Source of the DNA: Nitrospira sp. CG24D
Lineage (GTDB): Bacteria > Nitrospirota > Nitrospiria > Nitrospirales > Nitrospiraceae
DNA length: 64,000 nt
Direction: 5' to 3'
NCBI GenBank assembly: GCA_002869855.2
Contig: NEWQ02000013.1
Coordinates: forward strand, 165,650-229,649
Shown here: piece after piece, positions 1 to 7,774 of the stretch
Layout: the number at the start of each line of letters is the position of its first letter
Position numbering within the stretch: the first letter of the stretch is position 1
Program-made: the position numbers and the translations under genes
The notes under the pieces: model-generated
What the model saw: the letters and a program-made list of their open reading frames with translations, nothing else
The model's database searches: none
Told to the model about the DNA's origin: nothing

Positions 1-66
<66 letters not shown>

Positions 67-127
67 ACCTAGGTATGTGCGATGCGGATGTCTTTGTGCA
101 GTCGTGATCCTTGTCTGTGCTTGCTGA

Positions 128-204
128 TGGTGCGCCTGACAGGATTTGAACCTGTGGCCCTCAGCTCCGGAGGCTGATGCTCTATCCAGCTGAGCTACAG
201 GCGC
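128..204 (-). tRNA. tRNA-Arg (anticodon CCG)
   Basis: A complete cloverleaf reads on the minus strand. The acceptor GCGCCTG pairs with CAGGCGC, the D-loop is normal, the anticodon loop is CTCCGGA (anticodon CCG), and the T-loop is TTCAAAT. The 3' CCA is encoded (128-130). It lies about 60 bases upstream of tRNA-Lys on the same strand, so the two may be co-transcribed. Confidence 0.95.
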
Positions 205-281
205 TCCCGCAAGCAAGGACTGGGACCTTACCATAGAGCGAAAGTCTCTGTCTAGGCAGAGTGTAGAGGGGGAAGAATGTC

Positions 282-899
282 TTATTGGGGGAGGAACGCA
301 TAGGGGAGCAGGAGTTCTTCTCCCTGGCATTGCCGCTTCAGGCGGAGTGCTGTCAGTTGCTGCGATTCCTCTCCTGCCAGCCGGTCTTCTTCTTCTCGAA
401 ATGGAGGAGACAGGCGAATGATCGGGACGGTTGTTTGCACCTCGCAGGCGCCTTCAACGCATCCGTTCTGGTCCGGGGGGATACCCATGGAACGACAGGT
501 GAGCGGGCGAAAGGCATAGACGGCGCAGCTTCCGTCCGAACTGAGAGCGGGGCAGGGCAGGTCCTGGAATTGGTCGCCTATTTGTTCAGTGAGATGGTCG
601 GACCAATCGTCCAGCAATGGTGACGAAGAGAGGCGGGGGAAGCGAGCTTCGATTGCCGCCACCTGATCTTGAGCCTTCTGTTGGATGGCCCGGCGTTGCG
701 CGTCCGGAAGCCGAGCAAGTCCTTCCTGGAGATGCTGCTGGTCGAGGATCGTGACAGGAAAGGTGCCGATGCAGCAATGGCAACAGCCCTGGCGGCAGGG
801 CAGCTGTTCTAAGAGGGCTGCCGCGGCTCGCTCGAACCACTGTGAGGTTTTCTCAGGAAGTGAGGAGAGCCTGGTTGTCGGTGTCGGTCGGTTCGACAC
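282..899 (-). CDS. YkgJ family cysteine-cluster protein
   Basis: This 205-residue protein has the cysteine pattern of the YkgJ (zinc/iron-chelating domain) family. A dense N-terminal cluster CRQGCCHCC lies at residues 35-43, followed by CPALSSDGSC and CRSMG near residues 116-138. Family members are small cytoplasmic proteins thought to bind a metal or Fe-S cluster; no reaction is established. No signal peptide or membrane segment is visible. It follows the hypothetical gene at 906-1463 by only six bases on the same strand, so the two probably form an operon. Family assignment is good; function is open. Confidence 0.8.
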   Translation of the reverse strand: MSNRPTPTTRLSSLPEKTSQWFERAAAALLEQLPCRQGCCHCCIGTFPVTILDQQHLQEGLARLPDAQRRAIQQKAQDQVAAIEARFPRLSSSPLLDDWSDHLTEQIGDQFQDLPCPALSSDGSCAVYAFRPLTCRSMGIPPDQNGCVEGACEVQTTVPIIRLSPPFREEEDRLAGEESQQLTALRLKRQCQGEELLLPYAFLPQ

Positions 900-905
900 A
901 ACGGG

Positions 906-1463
906 TTACTCTTCCTGCGGAGCCATATCGACAATGAGGTCGCCCTTAGGTGAGTAAAAGCCCTGGTCGTCGATCTGGACGATCCCGTTGCATTGTTCCT
1001 GGTAGAACTCCAGAATCCAACCGTTAAAATCGTAGCCCTCGTCGGTCATGTCGTCTTTTGAAAAACGGGTGGTGAGAATAAATTGTGCGCGATTGACGAA
1101 TTCAAGGGCGAGCTGGGCTTCAATGTCTTCATAGGCCGTGAGCAGATCCCGGAATTGCGTTTGTTCCTGTCCGAACACGTCCTGATAGGTACCGCGATCG
1201 CGTACGCAAAATAATTGGACTGGCTTCCGGTCACGGTGATAGCCCAGGGAAATTTGCACCCAGGCCCACTCATCGAGAGCCGCGTCATCGATGTTGGTCG
1301 GGACAATGGGCGTCTGGCCGTGGGCTTTGAGGAAATCGATCAAGAGCCGGAGCGGCGGCGAGTTCTCTTTCTGACAGAATACGCGAGAATATACATAGTT
1401 TTCAGCCTGTTCCGTTGAGTCTGCTTGCGCAGACGCGGGAAGAATTGGAAGTTCCCTGCCCAT
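906..1463 (-). CDS. Hypothetical protein, 185 aa
   Basis: I do not recognise this protein. It is soluble and acidic, with no signal peptide or membrane helix, and is rich in aromatic and acidic residues in its C-terminal half. The ATG at 1463 has an AAAGGATC-type ribosome binding site about six bases upstream. The YkgJ-like gene follows after six bases, so they are likely co-transcribed. Codon use matches the neighbours, which supports a real gene. Confidence 0.65.
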   Translation of the reverse strand: MGRELPILPASAQADSTEQAENYVYSRVFCQKENSPPLRLLIDFLKAHGQTPIVPTNIDDAALDEWAWVQISLGYHRDRKPVQLFCVRDRGTYQDVFGQEQTQFRDLLTAYEDIEAQLALEFVNRAQFILTTRFSKDDMTDEGYDFNGWILEFYQEQCNGIVQIDDQGFYSPKGDLIVDMAPQEE

Positions 1464-1605
1464 GATGATCCTTTCCCTGGAGCCCGTGTTCCTGAGCTAT
1501 CCGGCATCTCCGACCTGAGCCGTTGCGCTACTTTACGCCGGGGTCTCCGGGAACTGCAAGAGGGCACTGTAGGTATTTCCCCACGCCTGGCTTGTGTTTT
1601 TCTCG

Positions 1606-1634
1606 TTGACAGCCTGGGGACTCTTGGCTACACT
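1606..1634 (+). promoter_or_regulatory. Sigma-70-type promoter for the HU gene
   Basis: TTGACA at 1606-1611 and TACACT at 1629-1634 are separated by exactly 17 bases. Transcription would start near 1641, giving an untranslated leader of about 130 bases before the HU start at 1770. The rest of the 306-base gap (1464-1769) shows no gene. Confidence 0.7.
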
Positions 1635-1769
1635 CTCGCGGGTTTTCATGGTGGGAGTGTTGTTGAAGGGCCTTTCGCCAGACGATTCTAAATTCAGAGT
1701 GTTGTAAGAGAGGCGAGTCAACATTCGATTTGTGGTTTTTCTTCTTCTCACTTTCAAGGAGGTTCCCGA

Positions 1770-2057
1770 ATGGCAAAATCAATGACGAAGTCGCAGATCG
1801 CCGACTACATGGCCCAAAAGGCCGGTTTGACCAAGAAAGCCGCTGTCCAAATGATGGACGATTTCGCCGCCTTGGCCTATCGTGAAGCGAAGAATGTCTT
1901 CACGGTGCCCGGTATCGGCAAGTTGGTGTTGGCGAACCGCAAAGCCCGGATGGGCCGGAATCCGCAGACCGGTGAGCCGATCAAGATCCCGGCCAAGCGG
2001 GTGGTGAAGTTCCGCGTCGCGAAGGTGGCCAAGGACGCAATCCTCGGAAAGAAGTAA
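1770..2057 (+). CDS. hup: HU family DNA-binding protein
   Basis: This 95-residue protein has the HU/IHF fold throughout. An N-terminal helix pair (SKSQIADYMAQKAG-like start) is followed by the beta-arm region with GIGKLVLANRKARMGRNPQTGEP around residues 48-70. The RKARMGRNPQTGE segment is the hallmark DNA-intercalating arm. HU bends and compacts chromosomal DNA. The start at 1770 has a strong AAGGAGG ribosome binding site eight bases upstream. A good sigma-70-type promoter lies at 1606-1634 and a hairpin terminator at 2136-2168, so it is probably monocistronic. HU and IHF cannot be separated firmly by eye. Confidence 0.93.
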   Translation: MAKSMTKSQIADYMAQKAGLTKKAAVQMMDDFAALAYREAKNVFTVPGIGKLVLANRKARMGRNPQTGEPIKIPAKRVVKFRVAKVAKDAILGKK

Positions 2058-2135
2058 TCGAGGTATTTCCGTCCGGCATCGGTGCAGCGCCATGAATTCT
2101 CTGGGGCTTCATCCGCTGCAGGTGGCGACAGAAGC

Positions 2136-2168
2136 AAGGGCTGGTTTTCCCAACGGGAAGCCAGCCCT
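2136..2168. terminator. Hairpin terminator between convergent genes
   Basis: AAGGGCTGG pairs with CCAGCCCTT, and the stem continues through TTCCC/GGGAA around a short loop. It sits between the HU gene (plus) and the ThiS/MoaD-like gene (minus) and could serve both. A short T-rich stretch follows on the plus strand. Confidence 0.7.
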
Positions 2169-2196
2169 TCGTATTTTCGCAGCAAAAAACTATTTT

Positions 2197-2472
2197 TCAG
2201 GAATGCGAGGGCGCCAGGCCGCTCCCGCCCATCCCGTCATGGCCGACCAGCCTGATCGCGTCACCGTCTTGCACAAGAGAATCTTCGCTCGCGATCCGCT
2301 TATTGATTGTGACCAGCACTTTCTTTTCCCGCAGCAGTTGCAGTAAGTGGCGGAGTTGAAAGCCTTGGCGTTGAATCACCTGACGGACGGTGAGAGAGGT
2401 GGGAATCTCGCAGGCCATGTCTCGCTCGCCGTCGGCTGTTTGTAGTTGACCTGTCAGGGTAATGGTGACCAT
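2197..2472 (-). CDS. ThiS/MoaD-like ubiquitin-fold protein
   Basis: This 91-residue protein resembles the beta-grasp sulfur carriers ThiS and MoaD. Beta strands at the N-terminus are followed by an LTVRQVIQ helix and VTINKR, and then DGDAIRLVGHDGMGG near the C-terminus. Family members normally end in a Gly-Gly that is adenylated and thiocarboxylated. Here Gly-Gly is followed by eight more residues (SGLAPSHS), so the chain would need trimming, or it is not a carrier. No partner E1-like gene is nearby. A shadow of another gene is unlikely because the fold pattern and start region are coherent. Confidence 0.65.
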   Translation of the reverse strand: MVTITLTGQLQTADGERDMACEIPTSLTVRQVIQRQGFQLRHLLQLLREKKVLVTINKRIASEDSLVQDGDAIRLVGHDGMGGSGLAPSHS

Positions 2473-2567
2473 CGGTGCCGCTCCTTCGTTCGCTGGTGTT
2501 CAGGTGTTTTTTTGTGTCGCGGGCAGGCGTTGACTCAGTCGCGCCGCACCCCGATAATAGCGCTATC

Positions 2568-2975
2568 ATGCAATCGTTAGACATCTATAACCCGGGTATG
2601 CCGGATCTGCAGTTTGTGCTGTTCGTGTCGGCGCTCTGCACGTCCGATCTCCCGATGTTAAATATTCCCCAGCCTGTCAGAGACGAGCTCTTTGAGCGCT
2701 GTTGGGCTCTGGTGCATACGGGGCCGCCTCCGGTCTCGAAACGCGAGCGCGTGTTGGATCTTCGCCATGGGAACGATCTCACGCTGGATGCCTGTATGGA
2801 AGCGATCCAATCAATCCTGGGCGATGCCGGGATTACGACAATTACCTGGGATCATCCGCCAAGTCCTCCCTCAAGGCCCAGCACTCCGGAGGCTCAGCCG
2901 TTGATCGATCGCCTTCAGCAACTGTACCCTGACGCGCCTGACATTGTCGATCCGGATGGCGGGCATGCAGGTTAG
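2568..2975 (+). CDS. Hypothetical protein, about 135 aa
   Basis: The function is not recognised. The frame is open from 2475, but the first convincing start is the ATG at 2568 (MQSLDIYNPG), with another at 2598. The protein is soluble, with a proline-rich stretch (HPPSPPSRPSTPEAQP) near the C-terminus. Its end overlaps the start of rmlC by about 11 bases, so translational coupling with that gene is likely. No domain can be named. Confidence 0.55.
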   Translation: MQSLDIYNPGMPDLQFVLFVSALCTSDLPMLNIPQPVRDELFERCWALVHTGPPPVSKRERVLDLRHGNDLTLDACMEAIQSILGDAGITTITWDHPPSPPSRPSTPEAQPLIDRLQQLYPDAPDIVDPDGGHAG

Positions 2976-3525
2976 CGCGGCGCCGCTGGAAGGCCTGCTG
3001 GTGATCGAGACGAAGCTCTGGCGCGATGCGCGCGGGGCCTTCGTGGAGACCTATCATCAGGAGCGCTATCGAGACGCGGGTATCGCTGCGGCGTTTGTAC
3101 AGGACAATTTTTCCTGGTCGCAAGCGAACGTGTTGCGGGGTTTGCATTACCAGCTCAGCCGCCCCCAGGGGAAGCTGGTGATGGTCGTGGAGGGGCGGGT
3201 GTTCGATGTGGCTGTCGACATTCGGAAGGGATCGCCGACCTTTGGACAATGGCATGGCGTCGAACTGTCGGCTGAAAACGGGCGACAGCTCTATATTCCT
3301 TCAGGCTACGCGCATGGGTTTTGTGTTTTGAGCGAGCGGGCCGGATTCATGTATCGGTGCACGGACTACTATAATCCATCGGATGAACGGGGCATTCGAT
3401 GGAATGATCCACAGCTGGCTATCGACTGGCCGGTCGTGAATCCTCTGGTATCCCCCAAAGATCAAGCCTACAAGACGCTGGCCGAGATGCAGGCCGAGCT
3501 TCCGCAGTGGATGGCCACGCGATAA
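2965..3525 (+). CDS. rmlC: dTDP-4-dehydrorhamnose 3,5-epimerase
   Basis: This is a cupin-type epimerase converting dTDP-4-dehydro-6-deoxyglucose to the rhamnose configuration in dTDP-L-rhamnose synthesis. Family signatures are GAFVETYH, VQDNFSWSQANVLRGLHYQ (with the catalytic His in RGLHYQ), VFDVAVDIRKGSPTFG, YIPSGYAHGFCVL and YNPSDERGIRWNDP. About 186 residues from the ATG at 2965 is close to the normal family length. Starts at 2956 or TTG 2944 are also possible. The other rml genes are not in this window, so it is a detached member of the pathway. Confidence 0.92.
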   Translation: MQVSAAPLEGLLVIETKLWRDARGAFVETYHQERYRDAGIAAAFVQDNFSWSQANVLRGLHYQLSRPQGKLVMVVEGRVFDVAVDIRKGSPTFGQWHGVELSAENGRQLYIPSGYAHGFCVLSERAGFMYRCTDYYNPSDERGIRWNDPQLAIDWPVVNPLVSPKDQAYKTLAEMQAELPQWMATR

Positions 3526-3606
3526 GTCAGGGCAGCCGTTGAACCCCACGCGCGAGCTATGTTATACGCCGTACTGTCAATGCAGAAGGTGATCACCGCG
3601 AACCAT

Positions 3607-3630
3607 CGTGATTCGTCGCGTGATTCGTCG
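3607..3630. repeat. Exact tandem repeat of 12 bases (two copies)
   Basis: CGTGATTCGTCG occurs twice, head to tail, at 3607-3618 and 3619-3630, in the leader just before the rubrerythrin ribosome binding site. It may be a chance duplication or a regulator site. Confidence 0.6.
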
Positions 3631-3648
3631 TCATAGAAGGAGGACTCA

Positions 3649-4077
3649 ATGGGGAAAAGTTTGAAGGGAACCAAGAGCCACGATAATTTGAAGGGCGCAT
3701 TTGCCGGCGAATCGCAGGCCAATCGTCGCTATCTTTATTTTGCGCGCCGCGCCGACATCGAAGGCTATCCCGACGTCGGTGGCCTGTTCCGTGATACCTC
3801 TGAGGCCGAGACCGGCCATGCCTTCGGCCATCTCGATTTCTTGAAGGAAGTCGGGGATCCGGCCACCGGGGTGCCGATCGGCAATACCGAAGCCAACCTC
3901 AAGTCGGCGATCGAAGGGGAAACCTACGAATATACCCAGATGTATCCCGGTATGGCTAAGACCGCGCGGGACGAAGGATTTGCCGAACTCGCCGAATGGT
4001 TCGAGACGCTGGCCAAGGCCGAGCGTTCGCATGCGAACCGGTTTCAGAAGGGCCTCGACAGTTTGAAGCCGGTCTAA
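3649..4077 (+). CDS. Rubrerythrin-family diiron protein (no rubredoxin domain)
   Basis: This 142-residue ferritin-like diiron protein has two Glu/His helix motifs: [15 protein letters not shown] with [10 protein letters not shown], and [14 protein letters not shown] with [10 protein letters not shown]. They provide the expected carboxylate and His ligands. Classical rubrerythrin has a C-terminal rubredoxin domain with two CxxC pairs. That domain is absent, so this is the short, sulerythrin-like type. Such proteins reduce hydrogen peroxide in the cytoplasm using electrons from a separate donor. A strong AGGAGG site precedes the ATG. The Fe-S protein and DUF3501 genes downstream are common partners of this family, although a terminator-like hairpin lies between. 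Confidence 0.9.
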   Translation: MGKSLKGTKSHDNLKGAFAGESQANRRYLYFARRADIEGYPDVGGLFRDTSEAETGHAFGHLDFLKEVGDPATGVPIGNTEANLKSAIEGETYEYTQMYPGMAKTARDEGFAELAEWFETLAKAERSHANRFQKGLDSLKPV

Positions 4078-4098
4078 TCGGGCAATAGGCAATGGAAG

Positions 4099-4140
4099 GA
4101 AGGGTGGGTCGGGCTACGCCTGATCCACCCTTCGTCTTTT
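4099..4140 (+). terminator. Hairpin terminator or attenuator after rubrerythrin
   Basis: GAAGGGTGGGTC pairs with GATCCACCCTTC (one G-T pair) around an 11-base loop, followed by GTCTTTT. It could end the rubrerythrin transcript or reduce read-through into the Fe-S protein gene. Confidence 0.7.
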
Positions 4141-4182
4141 CCGCCTTGTGTTCCATCCGATCAACAGGAGACAATACCCGTC

Positions 4183-5457
4183 GTGAAAGGCTTAAGTCTG
4201 ATCCAGCCGGTCGACCCTGCACAGCTTGCGAAGGATACGTTGCGGATCTATGAGATTTGCGACGGGTGTCGCCGCTGTTTCAATCTCTGCCCATCCTTTA
4301 ACACCCTCCTCGACGGAATTGATCGGCATGACGGCCATGTCGAAAAAGTGATGTCGGCCGAGCACCAGCGGGTGGTGGACGAGTGCTACTACTGCAAGCT
4401 CTGTTACAACCACTGTCCCTACACGCCGCCGCATCAGTACGCGCTGGATTTCCCCAAGCTCATGGTGTTGTGGAAACAGCGGTACGCCCTCGAACGGGGG
4501 GTGCGCTGGCGGGATTGGCTGCTGATCCAGACTGATTTCATCGGGCGATTCTCGACGATCTCCGCCCGGTTGTCCAATTGGGTGCTGGGACTGAGGGGCG
4601 TGCGCCGGGTGATGGAGACGGTGGTGGGAGTCCATCGTGATCGGAAGATCATGCATTTCTCAACCGAGACATTCTCGCGATGGTTTCAGCGACGTCCGAT
4701 ACCGGCTCCGTCGAAGGCGCCCCAGAAGAAAGTGGCGTTGTTTGCCAGTTGTCTGGTGAACTATCAGGCGTCCGATGTCGGGAAGGCGACGGTGCAGGTG
4801 TTAGAAAAGAACGGTGTGCGGGTCGTGGTGCCGGAGCAACAATGTTGTGGGATGCCGTCGTTCGATATCGGGGATACCGTCGCCATGCAGAAAGCTGCCC
4901 AGGCGAATCTCCGTTCCCTGCTTCCCTGGGTCGAACAGGGGTACGATGTTGTGGTACCCGTGCCGAGTTGCAGCCTGATGCTCAAGCGCGAATATCCCGA
5001 ATTGCTTGGCGGCGAAGAACCCAAGAAAGTCAGCGCGCGGACGTTCGATGTCTGCGAGTATCTCATGAAGCTCAAACGGGAAGGCGCGCTTGCCACTGAC
5101 TTTGTGAACAAGCCGGGCCGGGTGGCCTATCAGATTCCCTGCCATCTCCGTGATCAGAACATCGGATTCAAATCAAAAGAGCTGATGGAATGTGCCGGGG
5201 CGCAGGTCGAAGTAATTGAAAAATGCTCCGGCCACGACGGATCCTGGTCGGCCAAAACTGAATTTTTCCCGCTCTCGATGACCATCGCCAAGAAAGCCGT
5301 GCGGGCTATTGAGCAGGCCCCGGCCGATATCGTGGCCTCCGACTGCCCATTGGCCGGTCTCCAGCTGGATCAGGCCGGCGCGTCGGCGCATGTGGGCGGA
5401 AAGGCGACGAAGCACCCGATTCAAATCGTCCGTGATGCCTACGGGCTTCCATCATGA
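4183..5457 (+). CDS. Fe-S oxidoreductase (GlpC/HdrD-like, CCG domains)
   Basis: This 424-residue protein has two ferredoxin-type [4Fe-4S] motifs at the N-terminus: CDGCRRCFNLCP around residues 27-38 and CYYCKLCYNHCP around residues 69-80. Two cysteine-rich CCG-type domains follow, seen in CLVNYQASDVG...QQCCGMPSFD and CHLRDQN...CSGHDG. The architecture matches GlpC and heterodisulfide-reductase subunit D, which pass electrons between a membrane pool or dehydrogenase and a partner. Next to rubrerythrin and DUF3501, a role as electron donor to the diiron protein is a reasonable inference. The GTG start at 4183 has AGGAG about 12 bases upstream. Its stop overlaps the DUF3501 start. Confidence 0.88.
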   Translation: MKGLSLIQPVDPAQLAKDTLRIYEICDGCRRCFNLCPSFNTLLDGIDRHDGHVEKVMSAEHQRVVDECYYCKLCYNHCPYTPPHQYALDFPKLMVLWKQRYALERGVRWRDWLLIQTDFIGRFSTISARLSNWVLGLRGVRRVMETVVGVHRDRKIMHFSTETFSRWFQRRPIPAPSKAPQKKVALFASCLVNYQASDVGKATVQVLEKNGVRVVVPEQQCCGMPSFDIGDTVAMQKAAQANLRSLLPWVEQGYDVVVPVPSCSLMLKREYPELLGGEEPKKVSARTFDVCEYLMKLKREGALATDFVNKPGRVAYQIPCHLRDQNIGFKSKELMECAGAQVEVIEKCSGHDGSWSAKTEFFPLSMTIAKKAVRAIEQAPADIVASDCPLAGLQLDQAGASAHVGGKATKHPIQIVRDAYGLPS

Positions 5458-6038
5458 ACGCACTGACACCCAGCGACATCATTCCCTATGCTGACTACGA
5501 ACGGCAACGCGAAGGGTTTCGTGCGCGCATTATCGAATTGAAGCAGCGCCGGCGGATCTCAGTCGGGTCGCTGATCACGCTGGTGTTTGAAAATCGGGAG
5601 ACGCTTCTGTTTCAGATCCAGGAGATGGTCCGTGTCGAGCAGATCTTTGATCCGGCCAAGGTCCAGGAAGAGCTGGATGTGTACAATGCCTTGCTTCCGG
5701 GAACGGGCGAGTTGAGCGCGACACTGTTGATCGAAATCACCGATGACGCCAGAATGAAAGAATGGCTCGATGCCTTCATGGGGCTGGATCATGGGCAGAA
5801 GGTGGCCATTGCTGTCGGTGGTGAGCGCCTCTATGCCGAGTTTGAAGGCGGCCATAGCCACGAGACGAAAATCAGCGCTGTGCATTTCGTGCGATTTCTG
5901 GTGCCGCCTGCGATGAGGGACTTGCTGGCCGATCTGCGCGTGCCGGTGACGCTATCCGTGCACCATGGCGTGTATCAGGCTGATACGCCGGTTCCCGGCA
6001 GTTTGCGTGAAGAATGGCTGAGGGATCTGGAGGGATGA
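5454..6038 (+). CDS. DUF3501 family protein
   Basis: This 194-residue soluble protein matches the DUF3501 family. It has a typical N-terminal IPYADYERQREGFRARIIELK segment, then RRISVGSLITLVFENRETLLFQIQEM, and ends with VPVTLSVHHGVYQADTPVP. No biochemical function is known. Members usually lie beside a rubrerythrin and a GlpC-like Fe-S protein, exactly as here. The ATG overlaps the previous stop (ATGA), and the stop overlaps the next start, so the three genes are translationally coupled. Confidence 0.85.
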   Translation: MNALTPSDIIPYADYERQREGFRARIIELKQRRRISVGSLITLVFENRETLLFQIQEMVRVEQIFDPAKVQEELDVYNALLPGTGELSATLLIEITDDARMKEWLDAFMGLDHGQKVAIAVGGERLYAEFEGGHSHETKISAVHFVRFLVPPAMRDLLADLRVPVTLSVHHGVYQADTPVPGSLREEWLRDLEG

Positions 6039-6790
6039 TGCCATCAGTTTTACTGACCAAACGAATCGAATTTGCCGCGGCCCATCGCTACATCAAGCCG
6101 GAGTGGGACGAGGCGAAAAATCGCGCCGTCTTTGGTCTCTGCTATAACGCGCCCGCGCACGGGCACAATTACATGCTCGAAGTCACCGTGTCTGGCGAGG
6201 TGGATCCCAAGACCGGCATGGTCATCAACTTGTTCGATCTCAAGCAAGTGCTGCTTGGGGTGATCGAAGAATTCGATCACATGAATTTCAACCTCGACCT
6301 GCCCTATTTCCGTGATCGGATTCCGACGTCAGAAAACATCGCGCGCGTCCTCTGGACCAAACTGGCGGCTCAATCGGAGATCGGCACGCTGGACACGATC
6401 CGTCTCTACGAAGATGAAGATCTCTACGCGGAAATCACGGCGGCCGGTGGGCTTGATGTGGCCAGCGTCACCCGGCGCTACTCCTTCACGGCGTTGCTTG
6501 ATGGCCTTCAGGGGCATACGTGGGACTGCTTCGTGTCGGTTCACGGTTCCATTGATCCGGTCACCGGCATGGTGACGGACATCGGGGCGCTGGACCGTCT
6601 CGTGCAGGAGCGGGTCATACGGGTATGCGATCGGCAGGATCTCCGGGAAGTTCTGAAGGCGGCTTCTATCAGCGGGGCGCACCTGGCCGAGTTTATCTGG
6701 AGCAGTCTCGTGTCCGGTGTCTCCTCAGGGGCATTGAAGAATATTCGTGTTGTGCAGACTCGCGATCTTTCCTTCGATTACAACGGGTAG
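6035..6790 (+). CDS. Tandem 6-pyruvoyl-tetrahydropterin synthase/QueD-like protein
   Basis: This protein of about 251 residues consists of two PTPS/QueD-like domains in a row. The first (residues about 5-125) keeps the zinc-binding histidines in AAHRY and HGHNY, a Cys just before (GLCYNAPAHGHNY), and a LYEDEDLYAEI end. The second (about 145-250) begins RRYSFTALLDGLQGHTWDC, keeps only one clear zinc-type His, and is degenerate. Family enzymes make 6-carboxytetrahydropterin (queuosine/7-deazaguanine pathway) or related pterins. The ATG at 6035 overlaps the DUF3501 stop, so it is in the same operon. Whether it serves queuosine or another pterin cannot be told. Confidence 0.82.
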   Translation: MMPSVLLTKRIEFAAAHRYIKPEWDEAKNRAVFGLCYNAPAHGHNYMLEVTVSGEVDPKTGMVINLFDLKQVLLGVIEEFDHMNFNLDLPYFRDRIPTSENIARVLWTKLAAQSEIGTLDTIRLYEDEDLYAEITAAGGLDVASVTRRYSFTALLDGLQGHTWDCFVSVHGSIDPVTGMVTDIGALDRLVQERVIRVCDRQDLREVLKAASISGAHLAEFIWSSLVSGVSSGALKNIRVVQTRDLSFDYNG

Positions 6791-6796
6791 AGTTGT

Positions 6797-7276
6797 ATGA
6801 GATTGCAGCCGCTGGGGATCATGCTTTTTTCCGGCTCGCTCGGGTGGAGTCTGTCCGCGTGGGCGGGGCAGGATGAAGAGGCTGTTCAGCGCGCGGTCAC
6901 GCAGGCCGTCGCCGGTACCGCCACCTTTTCAGAGTCGCGGGACAAGCAGGCGGTGTTGGCGTTGTATACGGACGATTATGTGGGGAGCCAGGATGGTCAG
7001 GCGGAGACCAAAGCGGCCATCGAACAATGGTTGAGCGATTATGAATCGGAGTTGAAGCAGGGCAATCGATTGCGGTTCATCGGGGCGGTATCGAATCTCA
7101 AGACTGGCCTTGCGGGGTCGACGGCCTGGGCGATCTACGATTATGTATTTCAAGCCATCCGGGATGGTGAGATCGAGGGCCAAGACGCCGGCACCTGTAC
7201 CAGCCTACTGCGGAAAGAGCAGTCAACGTGGCGCATTTTTCATGATCACTGTTCGAAATCGAAGGCTGCGAAGTAG
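6797..7276 (+). CDS. Secreted NTF2/SnoaL-like protein
   Basis: This 159-residue protein starts with a signal peptide (MRLQPLGIMLFSGSLGWSLSAWA). An NTF2-like cone fold follows: ALYTDDYVGSQDGQAETKAAIEQWL, the middle strands AWAIYDYVFQA, and STWRIFHDH. Such domains bind small ligands or have assorted enzymatic roles, and no catalytic residue is diagnostic. It lies six bases after the tandem PTPS gene and is likely the last gene of that operon. Confidence 0.7.
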   Translation: MRLQPLGIMLFSGSLGWSLSAWAGQDEEAVQRAVTQAVAGTATFSESRDKQAVLALYTDDYVGSQDGQAETKAAIEQWLSDYESELKQGNRLRFIGAVSNLKTGLAGSTAWAIYDYVFQAIRDGEIEGQDAGTCTSLLRKEQSTWRIFHDHCSKSKAAK

Positions 7277-7335
7277 CGGATTTAAGGATGCGTGGTTGCA
7301 ATAAGAGATCGTAAACTCGTGGGCGTTCTATCTGA

Positions 7336-7746
7336 TCACTCGTTTGATTTCAGGATCTCCTGTACCTTCTCGATCAGCGTGCTAGGCAGGAAGGGTTTCT
7401 GGAGAAAGGGAGTGTCCTCGTGGATCCCGCTGGCCTCCAACGTCTCTCCCGCATAGCCTGACATGTAGAGGATTCGAGCTCCCGGCTGCATCACCTTCAC
7501 TCCTTCTACCAGCACCGTACTCTTCATGCGGGGCATGATCACGTCCGTCACCAGCAGATGGCAGGGGCCTTTGTGCAGTTGGAGTTGCTGCAGGGCTTGA
7601 ATGCCGTCGCCGGCGGCGAGCACCTGATAGCCCTGGTCTTGGAGCACCGTGGCCATCAGTGTGCGAATGCTGTCATCGTCTTCGACGAGGAGAATGGTTT
7701 CCCGTGCGGCGACCGGCGTCATGGCTGTTTGGATGACCGGCAGCAC
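7336..7746 (-). CDS. Response-regulator receiver domain, remnant of a hybrid histidine kinase
   Basis: This is a stand-alone CheY-like receiver domain: the acidic pocket LLVEDDDS near residue 20, the phospho-acceptor Asp in LLVTDVIMP near 67, the Ser in YMSGY, and the Lys in LQKPF near 118. Immediately upstream in the same frame are the residues LPRVGQPG, the typical end of a kinase ATPase domain in hybrid kinases, preceded by a stop codon. It therefore looks like the severed tail of a hybrid sensor kinase joined to a truncated rsmG at about 7773-7776. Possible starts are GTG 7746 or ATG 7722. It could still act as a single-domain regulator. Confidence 0.75.
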   Translation of the reverse strand: MLPVIQTAMTPVAARETILLVEDDDSIRTLMATVLQDQGYQVLAAGDGIQALQQLQLHKGPCHLLVTDVIMPRMKSTVLVEGVKVMQPGARILYMSGYAGETLEASGIHEDTPFLQKPFLPSTLIEKVQEILKSNE

Positions 7747-7774
7747 GGCGCCAGGCTGTCCGACGCGAGGAAGG

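Noticed and set aside
2197..2472. UBact-type ubiquitin-like modifier
   Set aside because: UBact is known in Nitrospira, but this protein has a ThiS/MoaD-type fold pattern and not the UBact C-terminal signature, and no proteasome genes are nearby.
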